NCBI GenBank assembly: GCA_964512285.1
Contig: CAZEJO010000006.1
Span: forward strand, 1-64,000
Direction of reading: 5' to 3'
Length of the DNA stretch: 64,000 bases
Origin: SM23-28-2 sp964512285
Lineage (GTDB): Bacteria; Chloroflexota; Dehalococcoidia; SM23-28-2
Shown here: one piece after another, positions 16,376 to 23,937 of the stretch
How positions within the stretch are numbered: position 1 is the first letter of the stretch
Layout of the letters: each line of letters starts with the position of its first letter
The notes under the pieces: model-generated
Databases searched by the model: none
What the model saw: the letters and a program-made list of their open reading frames with translations, nothing else
Told to the model about the DNA's origin: nothing
Translations under genes and position numbers: made by a program

Positions 16376-16505
16376 GACGCACAACCCCCACGATCTGTTA
16401 ACAGCCTCCGACAGGTCAGACAACAACTCAACCATTTATACACTCGCGGTTCACTGCTTGTCGCTCGCTCTTAACCGCCAGTTTCACCTTGGCATGACAC
16501 GCTGA
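16376..16505 (+). repeat. intergenic direct repeat, copy B
   Basis: This second copy ends just before the ATG of the secreted metzincin-like gene (16513), so it probably contains that gene's promoter and leader. The most conserved blocks are its first 30 bases and the last 20 (ACCTTGGCATGACACGCTGA region). Confidence 0.75.
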
Positions 16506-16512
16506 AGTTGAC

Positions 16513-17772
16513 ATGATTATTCGGTGCGCGGCGCTGGCGGCGGTGGTGGTTTCGGCCCTGGCCTTTGTTGTAGTCCCAACCTCGGCAGGGAGCGCCGCAG
16601 ATACCACCAGCCCCACAGTCCACGTCCTCTACTTCAGAGCTCAGGACGATCCCCTGGACCAGACTCTGCTGGCAGCAGTTGAAGAGGGGCTCGAAGACGT
16701 CCGCCGCTGGTATGGGCAGCAAGTGGGCAAGACCTTCCGGCGTGACACCATCGTCGAGGTGGTTGGCCAGAGGACCATCGTCGAGTACTGTAGCGACCTC
16801 ATCTGCCAGCCCATCAGCGAATGGGTTGCCGCCTTCCATGCGGTGGTGGGCGAGCTGGAAGAGCGCGGCTACGTGAACCGAGACGACCCCCATTCGGTCT
16901 ACCTCGTGGCCGTGCAGACCTACGAGATCAGCTCGAGCCTGGGCGACCCCGGCGGAGCCTGGTTCTCAAGCGACGGCGGTGGTGTGGCCACCATCGGACG
17001 TCGGGAGTTGCTGGAAATAGCCGCCGACTGCCAAGACGACTGCTATACCAGGAACAGGGCCTTGGGCATTCTTGCCCACGAGCTAGGCCACGCGTTCAAC
17101 CTCCCCCATCCCCATGAGGACCTGTACTCCGGTGGTGCCGATCCTTGCGATGAGTATTGTGATCGGACCGTAATGTGGGCCTATCCTAAGTACCCCCACG
17201 TTGGCCTTCTCGACGTGCCGGAGCACCCGGAGGTAGATGCGCTGCGCCACAACCCCATCTTCAGCCTGGATGTGGAAACCGTTCACCTCAGCCCTGGCTG
17301 GAACCTTGTCTCGCTTCCCCTGGAGCCGCAGCCCGCGGCCATTGCTTCCGTGCTATCGAGCCTGGAGGGCAGCTACGATGCCGTCTACGGCTGGGACGCC
17401 ACCGCCGGCAGCTACCGGTCATTCTTCGGAGCCGGCGGCAACCTCGACCGCCTGGACGAGACCATGGGCTTCTGGGTATGCATGAAGGATGAGGCGACCC
17501 TATCGGTAGTGGGAGAAGCGCTCGGCCCGGTCCAGATCCCACTGGTGGAAGGCTGGAACCTCATTGGCTACCCGTGGCACGCGCCGCTGCCCCCGCAGGA
17601 GGCGCTGGCCTCTATCGACGGCAACTATGACATCGTCTACGGCTGGGACCCCTCGACCGGCTCATGGCTGTCCTATGATCCGGGCCTGGGCCGCGGTACG
17701 CTGAAGGACATGGAGCCCGGCCAGGGCTACTGGGTGTATGCCAGCCGCGACTCCGTCCTGACGATTGGGTAG
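16513..17772 (+). CDS. secreted metzincin-like zinc metalloprotease with two GWNL modules
   Basis: This 419-residue protein has an N-terminal signal peptide (about 1-28, ending near TSAGSAA). The catalytic domain shows HELGHAFNLPH, an exact HExxHxxxxxH zinc motif, preceded by RNRALGILA and followed about 25 residues later by TVMWAYP, which fits the metzincin Met-turn. Cys pairs surround the site. The C-terminal 170 residues are two ~80-residue modules, GWNLVSLPL...YDAVYGWD...GFWV and GWNLIGYPW...YDIVYGWD...GYWV, a repeat common in secreted Chloroflexota proteins. It probably acts outside the cell on proteins or peptides, with the modules as anchors or binding units. The ATG lacks a strong ribosome-binding site. 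The substrate is unknown. Confidence 0.8.
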   Translation: MIIRCAALAAVVVSALAFVVVPTSAGSAADTTSPTVHVLYFRAQDDPLDQTLLAAVEEGLEDVRRWYGQQVGKTFRRDTIVEVVGQRTIVEYCSDLICQPISEWVAAFHAVVGELEERGYVNRDDPHSVYLVAVQTYEISSSLGDPGGAWFSSDGGGVATIGRRELLEIAADCQDDCYTRNRALGILAHELGHAFNLPHPHEDLYSGGADPCDEYCDRTVMWAYPKYPHVGLLDVPEHPEVDALRHNPIFSLDVETVHLSPGWNLVSLPLEPQPAAIASVLSSLEGSYDAVYGWDATAGSYRSFFGAGGNLDRLDETMGFWVCMKDEATLSVVGEALGPVQIPLVEGWNLIGYPWHAPLPPQEALASIDGNYDIVYGWDPSTGSWLSYDPGLGRGTLKDMEPGQGYWVYASRDSVLTIG

Positions 17773-17870
17773 CCTTCGCCGACGGCGGCGGAAAGCTCGC
17801 AGGCTCAGGGCCTAGCCTCCCAATGCCATCTTGCGCTAAGATGGTGCCACCGCAGGGGGAGGTTGGCGCT

Positions 17871-19202
17871 ATGAGCAGCGACGAAAGCAAGGAATACGTC
17901 CTCCGGATGGCCAAAGAGCAGGATGTGAAGTTCATCCGTTTGTGGTTCACTGACATCCTGGGCAACCTCAAGAGCGTGGCCATCACGGTGGAGGAACTGG
18001 AAGGAGCTCTGGAGGAGGGCATCGGCTTTGACGGCTCCTCGATCGAAGGCTTTGCCCGCATCGACGAGAGCGACATGGTGGCCATGCCCGACCCCAATAC
18101 CTTCGTCATCCTCCCCTGGCGCCCCGCCGAGAATCGGGTGGCCCGCGTCGTCTGCGACATCCTTCACCCCGGCGGCCAGCCCTTCGAGGGGGACCCCCGC
18201 TATATCCTCAAGCGCAACCTCAAGCGTGCCTCCGATTTGGGCTACACCTTCTATGTCGCGCCCGAGCTAGAGTACTTCTACTTCGCCAACGCCGAGGGCA
18301 CCACCGTTCTGGATAGGGGCGGCTACTTCGACCTCACGCCCCTGGACGCTGCTACCGACCTGCGGCGGGAGACCGTCCTGGCCCTCGAGGAGGTGGGCAT
18401 CGGTGTGGAGGCCAGTCACCACGAGGTGGCCCCCAGTCAGCACGAGATCGACCTGCGCTACACCGATGCTCTCACTATGGCCGACAACACCATGACCTAT
18501 CGCCTGGTAGTCAAAGAGGTCGCCATCAGGCATGGCGTCTACGCCACCTTCATGCCCAAGCCCCTGGCCGACCAGAACGGCAGCGGCATGCACGTCCATC
18601 AGTCCCTGTTCCGGGGCGAGCGCAACGCCTTCTTCGACGCCAACGATAAATATCACGTATCGCCCCTCGCCAAGAGTTACATCGCCGGTCTGCTCCACCA
18701 CGCCCGCGAGATAACCATCGTCACCAACCAGTGGGTGAACTCCTACAAGCGACTGGTGGCGGGCTATGAGGCGCCGGTCTATCTCTCCTGGGCCATGCGC
18801 AATCGCTCCGACCTCATTCGCGTGCCCGAATACAAGCCGGGTAAGGAGAATGACGTGCGCATCGAGTACCGCTCTCCCGATCCAGCCTGCAACCCCTACC
18901 TGGTCTTCGCCGTGATGCTGGCAGCCGGCCTGGAGGGCATCGAGAAGGAGTACCCCTGCCCGGAGCCGGTGGAGGAGAACGTCTTTGAGATGCCGGTTGA
19001 GGAGCGGGAGCGACGGGGCATCGCTCACCTGCCGGGCAGCCTCTTCGAGGCGATCGAGCTGGCCGAGCAGAGCGAGCTACTGCGGCGCTGCCTGGGCGAC
19101 CACCTGTACGAAAGCCTTATCAAGAACAAGCTCATCGAGTGGAGGGATTACCGTCACCACGTGACGGACTACGAGATCAAGCGCTATTTGCCCGTTCTGT
19201 AG
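17871..19202 (+). CDS. glnA: glutamine synthetase type I (alpha-like)
   Basis: This 443-residue enzyme makes glutamine from glutamate, ammonia and ATP. Visible motifs are GFDGSSIEGFARI, the catalytic APELEYF and HHEVAPSQHEIDLRY, NGSGMHVHQS, and NRSDLIRVP with the Arg/Glu loop YRSPDPACNPYL. In adenylylated type I-beta enzymes a Tyr sits in NLYDLPPEE. The corresponding stretch here is ENVFEMPVEE, with Phe, so control by adenylylation is unlikely. The length also fits the alpha subgroup. I chose the ATG at 17871 (GGGGGAGG about 9 bases before) over an in-frame ATG at 17823. A terminator follows at 19230. No nitrogen-regulatory gene is adjacent. Confidence 0.95.
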   Translation: MSSDESKEYVLRMAKEQDVKFIRLWFTDILGNLKSVAITVEELEGALEEGIGFDGSSIEGFARIDESDMVAMPDPNTFVILPWRPAENRVARVVCDILHPGGQPFEGDPRYILKRNLKRASDLGYTFYVAPELEYFYFANAEGTTVLDRGGYFDLTPLDAATDLRRETVLALEEVGIGVEASHHEVAPSQHEIDLRYTDALTMADNTMTYRLVVKEVAIRHGVYATFMPKPLADQNGSGMHVHQSLFRGERNAFFDANDKYHVSPLAKSYIAGLLHHAREITIVTNQWVNSYKRLVAGYEAPVYLSWAMRNRSDLIRVPEYKPGKENDVRIEYRSPDPACNPYLVFAVMLAAGLEGIEKEYPCPEPVEENVFEMPVEERERRGIAHLPGSLFEAIELAEQSELLRRCLGDHLYESLIKNKLIEWRDYRHHVTDYEIKRYLPVL

Positions 19203-19229
19203 AGGCTGAGCTCGTCGGCCAGAAAAAGG

Positions 19230-19257
19230 GGCCTGAGCACATCTGCTCGGGCCTTTC
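19230..19257 (+). terminator. intrinsic terminator after glnA
   Basis: GGCCTGAGCA (19230-19239) pairs with TGCTCGGGCC (19244-19253), 10 base pairs with one wobble and a CATC loop. A short TTT follows. It faces the small-RNA candidate encoded on the opposite strand. Confidence 0.7.
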
Positions 19258-19298
19258 CCATGGTAACGCCAACGTCCGCAAGTTGGTATGTTCCAGGC

Positions 19299-19382
19299 CA
19301 AAAAGAAAACCCACCGTCGCCTAAGCGAAGGTGGGGAGGTAATAAGCCCGGCATCAGCTAGTTGATACCGGGGAGTTCATCC
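19299..19382 (-). ncRNA. candidate orphan small RNA (about 84 nt)
   Basis: A full transcription unit without an open frame can be read on the minus strand. The promoter is at 19389-19416, with a start near 19382. The first hairpin, at 19347-19372, pairs CCCGG-x-ATCA with TGAT-x-CCGGG. An 11-base single-stranded linker, CTTATTACCTC, follows. The second hairpin, at 19310-19335, pairs CCCACC-x-TCGC with GCGA-x-GGTGGG and ends in TTTTCTTTTT. Each stem carries exactly one internal mismatch. The linker runs into CCCACC to give a pyrimidine-rich ACCTCCCCACC that could pair with Shine-Dalgarno sequences. It ends convergent with glnA and cannot be the leader of any gene. I recognise no Rfam family. 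Confidence 0.6.
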
Positions 19383-19388
19383 ACTAAG

Positions 19389-19416
19389 ATCTTACAGCCC
19401 CCAGGATAATTGTCAA
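19389..19416 (-). promoter_or_regulatory. promoter of the small-RNA candidate
   Basis: On the minus strand a perfect TTGACA (19416-19411) is followed after 16 bases by TAAGAT (19394-19389). It is divergent from the NYN-domain gene starting at 19487. Confidence 0.6.
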
Positions 19417-19486
19417 GGGGGTTAAGCAGAAAAATGTCCTGCCATCGATCCTGCAATCAGCGCTCGTCGAGAAGGGACCCGTTTCG

Positions 19487-20047
19487 ATGGATCGGGTAAT
19501 GGTCTTCATTGACGGCAGCAATCTCTATTACGGACTGAAAGAGGCCTTGGGACATGCACGAGTTGACTTCCAACGCTTCTGCTCCCTGCTGGGTGGTTCA
19601 AGCCGAAGGCTCGTACATGCACATTATTACAACGTTCCGTTGAGGCAGGTGGATGACCCGGTGCGATATGCAGGGCAACAGAAGTTCTTGGCTCAGCTTC
19701 GTAAGATTCCGTATTTCACCATTCATCTTGGCAGGCTTGTGGACAGGGAAAGGGAAGAGACCTGCCCTCAATGCTCAGCGAAGTACACGGTGAAGTACCA
19801 GACAGAGAAGGGCGTTGATGTCCAAATAGCCTCTCATATGCTTACGTTTGCTTTCGACAACCAGTACGACACAGCTATTCTAGTAAGTCAAGATGGTGAC
19901 TTCGCTCCCGTTGTTGCCGAGATCCTACGGCTGAACAAGCAAGTTGAGAATGCGGAGTTTCCTCACAGGCTACCGAGCTTTCTCTCAAGGGCTTGTTCAC
20001 GTGTTACTCGTTTAGATGGCCCGTTTCTTCAGGGTTGCGCCTTTTGA
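19487..20047 (+). CDS. NYN-domain (LabA/DUF88-like) putative RNase
   Basis: This 186-residue protein has the PIN-like NYN fold. The acidic residues that would bind metal appear in order: VFIDGSNLYYGL (about 7-18), KGVDVQIASHML (about 107-118) and VSQDGDFAPVV (about 131-141). A CPQC pair near residue 98 may form half of a zinc site. Family members are nucleases or RNA-binding regulators. The ATG lies 10 bases after a GGGAC stretch. It is transcribed away from the small-RNA candidate, with about 70 bases between the promoter -35 box and this start. A functional link between them is only suggested by position. It is followed by the valS stop on the other strand. Confidence 0.82.
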   Translation: MDRVMVFIDGSNLYYGLKEALGHARVDFQRFCSLLGGSSRRLVHAHYYNVPLRQVDDPVRYAGQQKFLAQLRKIPYFTIHLGRLVDREREETCPQCSAKYTVKYQTEKGVDVQIASHMLTFAFDNQYDTAILVSQDGDFAPVVAEILRLNKQVENAEFPHRLPSFLSRACSRVTRLDGPFLQGCAF

Positions 20048-20136
20048 TGTCGGAGATTTGCCTTTCTCCGCCTTTCTCATTGCCCCCTTGGGGAGGCCGG
20101 ACCACCGCTGCCCGGGCCGCCGCGTTGCAGTAAGGT

Positions 20137-22833
20137 CTACGTCAGTTCCTTCAGCCGGGCCTGCAAGCCCTCCAGACGCGCGCTGGCGGCTGCCAGCTTC
20201 TCCTCCTCCTTGCCGACCACCGCCGCTGGAGCGCGTGTGCGGAACTGCTCGTTGGCCAGCTTAGCCTCCAGGCGGGTCACCTCCGCCTGAGCGTCGTCGA
20301 CTTGGCGGCGCAGGCGGACCCGCTCGGTCTCCACGTCGAATAAGCCAGCCAGGGGGAGCACTACCTGCGCGTCTCGGAGAACGGCGGTGATCACCCGCTC
20401 TCGCGGAGCCATCGCGGCCCCATCGACAGTGTGCAGGGGACGCACTCGAGCCAGCGTTTCAATCATGACTCGACTGGCCTCGGCTGCCTCGTGCATGCCG
20501 TCGGCTACCAGGTAGGCCTCCACGTATCGGGCCGGCTCGACTCCCCGCTCGGCGCGGATGTTGCGGATGGCCCGCACTATGTCCATCACTGCCTCGGCCT
20601 GCCTCTCCGCCTCCTCGTCCCGCCAGCGCTTGGATGCCTTCGGCCAGGGTGCAACGATCAGGGCCTCGGCCTCCGGCTGGCGCAGGTGCGGCCTCAGGTT
20701 CTGCCAGATGGCCTCCGTCACGAAGGGCATGAAGGGGTGGAGCAGGCGCAGGCTCGTGTCCAGAACGTGGGCCAGTACGGGCAGCGGCGAGCGGTCATCG
20801 GCCTTCAGGCGCACCTTGGCCATCTCGACGTACCAGTCGCAGAACTCGCCCCAGAAGAAATCGTGGACCTGGCGACCGGCCTCGCCCACCTGAAAGGCAG
20901 AGAGTAGCTTCTCGACATCGCCGATCAGCCTCTGCAGCCGCGACATGATCCAGCGGTTCTCCAGGGGCATGTTGGCCCGCGCGCCTGGCTTCGGCGCATC
21001 CACCGCCTCGTCTCCCAGGCTGGTGATGACGAAGCGAGCGGCGTTCCAGATTTTGTTAGCGAAGTTGCGACCGCCCTCCAGCCTCTCGTCGGAGATACGC
21101 ATATCGTTGCCGGGGGCGCCGCCGGTGGCCAGCACGAAGCGGAGGGCATCGGTGCCGTACTTGGCGGCGGCCTCCACTGGGTCGACCACGTTGCCCAGGC
21201 TCTTAGTCATCTTACGGCCGCCGCGGTCGCGCAAGAGGCCGTGCAGGTACACATAGCGGAAGGGCACATCGCCGGTGTTGTACAGTCCCATCATGATCAT
21301 GCGGGCCACCCAGAAGAAGAGAATGTCGTAGCCTGTCTCCATGACCGAGGTGGGGTAGAAATAGCGCAGGTCCTCTGTGTCGTCGGGCCAGCCCAGGGTG
21401 GAGTGGGGCCAGAGGGCCGAGGAGAACCAGGTGTCCAGCACGTCCGGGTCCTGACGGATGCTGCCCGATCCACAGTGCTCGCACTGGCTGGGGTCCTCCA
21501 GGGCCACCGTGATCTCGCCGCAGTCATCGCAGTACCAGACGGGGATGCGGTGCCCCCACCAGAGCTGGCGGGAGATGCACCAGTCGCGGATGTTCTCCAT
21601 CCAGTGGAGGTACACCCGCGTGAACCGCCGCGGCACGATCTTGATCTGCCCGTCCTTCACCGCCGCCATGGCCGGCTCGGCCAGGTGCTTCATGCTCACG
21701 AACCACTGCTGGCTGACGATGGGCTCGATGATGGTGTCGCAGCGCTGGCAGTGGCCGATGGAGTGGCCATAGGGCTCGATCTTCTCCATCAGGCCCATGG
21801 CCTTCAGGTCTTCCACGATGGCGTCGCGGCAAACGAAGCGGTCCTGGCCAGCGTAGGGCCCGGATTCTTCGTTCATCATCCCGTCCGGTCCCACCGACAC
21901 GATGGCTGAGAGGCCGTGGCGCTCGCCCACCTCGAAGTCCACCTGGTCGTGGCCGGGCGTTATCTTCAGGGCGCCTGTGCCAAAGGCGGGTTCGACCGCG
22001 GCGTCACCAACCACCGGGATGTGGCGATCCATGATGGGCAAGAGCGCCGTGCGGCCGATCATGCCCTTGTTGCGGGGGTCGTCCGGATTCACCGCTACCG
22101 CCACATCGGCGACGATGGTCTCCGGGCGGGTGGTGGCGATGGTAATGTACTCGTCGCCAGGCTCTCCTCTCTCGTCCAGCAAGGGGTAGCGGACGTACCA
22201 GAGGTGATCAGCGTGCTCCTTGTGCTCCACCTCCAGGTCAGATAGGGCGGTTTGGCAGCGGGGGCACCAGTTGATAATCCGCTCGCCCCGATAGATGAGG
22301 CCGTCGCGATAGAGGTTGAGGAAGGTAGTGCGCACCGCCTTCTGGGGCCCTTCGTCCATGGTGAAGCACTCGCGGCTCCAGTCGCAGGAGACGCCCAGGC
22401 GCTGATGCTGCTGGCTGATGATGTGGCGATACCTGCCCACCCACTCCCACACGCGCTCCAGGAAGCCCTCTCGTCCCAGGTCGTGGCGGGTGAGGTTCTC
22501 CCTGAGGAGCTCCTTCTCCACCACGTTCTGGGTGGCGATGCCGGCGTGATCCACCCCCGGTAGCCACAGGGTAGGGTCACCCTTCATGCGATGCCAGCGG
22601 ATGAGAAGGTCCTCGATGGTGGAAGTGAGAGCGTGGCCCAGGTGCAGCTCGCCCGTGACGTTCGGGGGCGGCATGATGATGGTGAAGGGTTGCTTGGCCG
22701 GATCGATGCGGGCGGCGAAGTAGTCTCCCTCCAGCCAGAGGCGGTACAGACCGTCCTCCACCTGGCTGGCGTCGTAAGCCTTGGCCATCTCCGTCCTGGG
22801 GCTGGGGTTATCTTTCTTGGCCCGGCCAGTCAT
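20137..22833 (-). CDS. valS: valyl-tRNA synthetase
   Basis: This class I aminoacyl-tRNA synthetase charges tRNA-Val and edits mischarged Thr. The chain has PPPNVTGELHLGHAL (HIGH-type motif HLGH), a CP1 editing domain with TTRPETIVADVAVAV, a zinc-type CDDC/CEHC segment, and the KMSKS motif as KMTKSLGN. The C-terminal coiled coil (VRLRRQVDDAQAEV...) that contacts tRNA is complete. Starts are possible at 22833 (898 residues) or 22788 (883 residues, MAKAYDASQVEDGL). A longer in-frame extension to 22956 is unlikely. I looked for a T-box in the ~275-base region upstream and saw none. It stands alone on this strand, divergent from the liv operon. Confidence 0.95.
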   Translation of the reverse strand: MTGRAKKDNPSPRTEMAKAYDASQVEDGLYRLWLEGDYFAARIDPAKQPFTIIMPPPNVTGELHLGHALTSTIEDLLIRWHRMKGDPTLWLPGVDHAGIATQNVVEKELLRENLTRHDLGREGFLERVWEWVGRYRHIISQQHQRLGVSCDWSRECFTMDEGPQKAVRTTFLNLYRDGLIYRGERIINWCPRCQTALSDLEVEHKEHADHLWYVRYPLLDERGEPGDEYITIATTRPETIVADVAVAVNPDDPRNKGMIGRTALLPIMDRHIPVVGDAAVEPAFGTGALKITPGHDQVDFEVGERHGLSAIVSVGPDGMMNEESGPYAGQDRFVCRDAIVEDLKAMGLMEKIEPYGHSIGHCQRCDTIIEPIVSQQWFVSMKHLAEPAMAAVKDGQIKIVPRRFTRVYLHWMENIRDWCISRQLWWGHRIPVWYCDDCGEITVALEDPSQCEHCGSGSIRQDPDVLDTWFSSALWPHSTLGWPDDTEDLRYFYPTSVMETGYDILFFWVARMIMMGLYNTGDVPFRYVYLHGLLRDRGGRKMTKSLGNVVDPVEAAAKYGTDALRFVLATGGAPGNDMRISDERLEGGRNFANKIWNAARFVITSLGDEAVDAPKPGARANMPLENRWIMSRLQRLIGDVEKLLSAFQVGEAGRQVHDFFWGEFCDWYVEMAKVRLKADDRSPLPVLAHVLDTSLRLLHPFMPFVTEAIWQNLRPHLRQPEAEALIVAPWPKASKRWRDEEAERQAEAVMDIVRAIRNIRAERGVEPARYVEAYLVADGMHEAAEASRVMIETLARVRPLHTVDGAAMAPRERVITAVLRDAQVVLPLAGLFDVETERVRLRRQVDDAQAEVTRLEAKLANEQFRTRAPAAVVGKEEEKLAAASARLEGLQARLKELT

Positions 22834-23028
22834 CGTCAGCGATTCTCCGCCTGTCGTCGGGTAGGACACAAAGGCGGCGGATACTCCCCCGATCAGTCGA
22901 GGCAGGTTCGCCGCCCTGGACGCTAGCATCTTAATATTCCTGTCTGGTTGCGTCAAACCAGTTCGGGTGCTGGCCCATCTGGAAGATCATTTCTTGAACA
23001 AGTTTATGGTTGTTTTCGTCGGCAGCAC

Positions 23029-23056
23029 TTGCATGTAAGAAAAGAAGCATTAATAT
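23029..23056 (+). promoter_or_regulatory. putative promoter of the branched-chain amino-acid transporter operon
   Basis: TTGCAT (23029-23034) and TAATAT (23051-23056) are 16 bases apart. The ~50-base leader that follows contains GTATG-G-CATAC and an outer GCTGA/TCAGC pairing that runs into TTTTTT just before the first start codon. This could act as an attenuator. Confidence 0.45.
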
Positions 23057-23110
23057 ATTCGGTGCTGAAGCTTAACGTCCTGTATGGCATACTGACATCA
23101 GCTTTTTTGT

Positions 23111-23932
23111 TTGATCGTGACTGGACTACAGATACGCGAGGTCACAAAGTCTTTTGGTGGGATCGTCGCCCTGGACGATGTCTCATTTGAGGTGCAGTCG
23201 GGCGAGATCGCGGGTCTTATTGGCCCCAATGGCGCTGGCAAGACTACCCTTTTCAACTGCATAAGCCGCCTCTACGACACCGACCGAGGGGAGATCTTGT
23301 TCGATGGCCATGATCTGATGAAGCTAGCCGCCGACGACGTTGTGAACGCAGGTATCGCTCGTACCTTCCAGAACGTGGAGCTGTTCAGGACCATGACCGT
23401 CATGGGCAACCTGCTGGTGGGCCAGCATAGCCGCTTTTCTCCACCTCTCAGGGGTAACATGCTCCGGCGGTCTGCCGTTGCCGCCATCCACACATTTGCC
23501 GAGGTGATCGCCAGCGCCGCCCGCCTACCGGCGGCATGGAAGGAGGAGGCGCTGGCGCGGAACACGGCGGAGGAAATTGTCAGATTCCTAGGCCTGGAAG
23601 CGGTGAAGAATATCCCGACTGGCGCCCTTGCCTTCGGCATCCAGAAGCAGATAGAGTTGGCAAGGGCCTTGGTCGCTAGGCCTCGGATGATTCTTTTGGA
23701 CGAGCCGGCCAGCGGCCTTAGCCATCAGGAACTGGGACAGTTGGGCAAGGTCATTAAGAGTGTCCGTGACGAATTCCGGGTGACCATCCTGGTGGTGGAG
23801 CACCACATGGAGCTTGTCATGCCCATTAGCGATCGCATGTGTGTCCTCAGCTTCGGCCGAAAGATCGCGGAGGGGACACCGGCGGAGGTGCAAAAGGACC
23901 CCGCTGTGATTGAGGCCTACCTGGGAGAGTAG
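23111..23932 (+). CDS. livG: branched-chain amino-acid-type ABC transporter ATP-binding protein LivG
   Basis: This 273-residue ATPase has Walker A GPNGAGKTT, the Q-loop FQNVELF, and Walker B ILLDEPASGL followed by the H-loop in VVEHHM. The ABC signature is atypical: FGIQKQIELARAL, where most members have YGxQRRLEIARAL. The long insert after the Q-loop (RFSPPLRGNML) is usual for LivG. The start is uncertain. TTG at 23111 or GTG at 23117 are possible, and neither has a Shine-Dalgarno sequence because a T-rich run lies directly upstream. It is the first gene of livG-F-H-M-K, which imports Leu/Ile/Val or related amides with energy from ATP. Confidence 0.92.
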   Translation: MIVTGLQIREVTKSFGGIVALDDVSFEVQSGEIAGLIGPNGAGKTTLFNCISRLYDTDRGEILFDGHDLMKLAADDVVNAGIARTFQNVELFRTMTVMGNLLVGQHSRFSPPLRGNMLRRSAVAAIHTFAEVIASAARLPAAWKEEALARNTAEEIVRFLGLEAVKNIPTGALAFGIQKQIELARALVARPRMILLDEPASGLSHQELGQLGKVIKSVRDEFRVTILVVEHHMELVMPISDRMCVLSFGRKIAEGTPAEVQKDPAVIEAYLGE

Positions 23933-23937
23933 CGTTT

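Noticed and set aside
19487..20047. NYN protein as a toxin-antitoxin toxin
   Set aside because: No small antitoxin frame is adjacent and the fold fits a LabA/DUF88-type protein better than VapC; the small RNA candidate alone is not enough to call type I or III.
22834..23110. Possible T-box leader upstream of valS
   Set aside because: No T-box sequence or specifier-loop pattern was found in the region on the minus strand.
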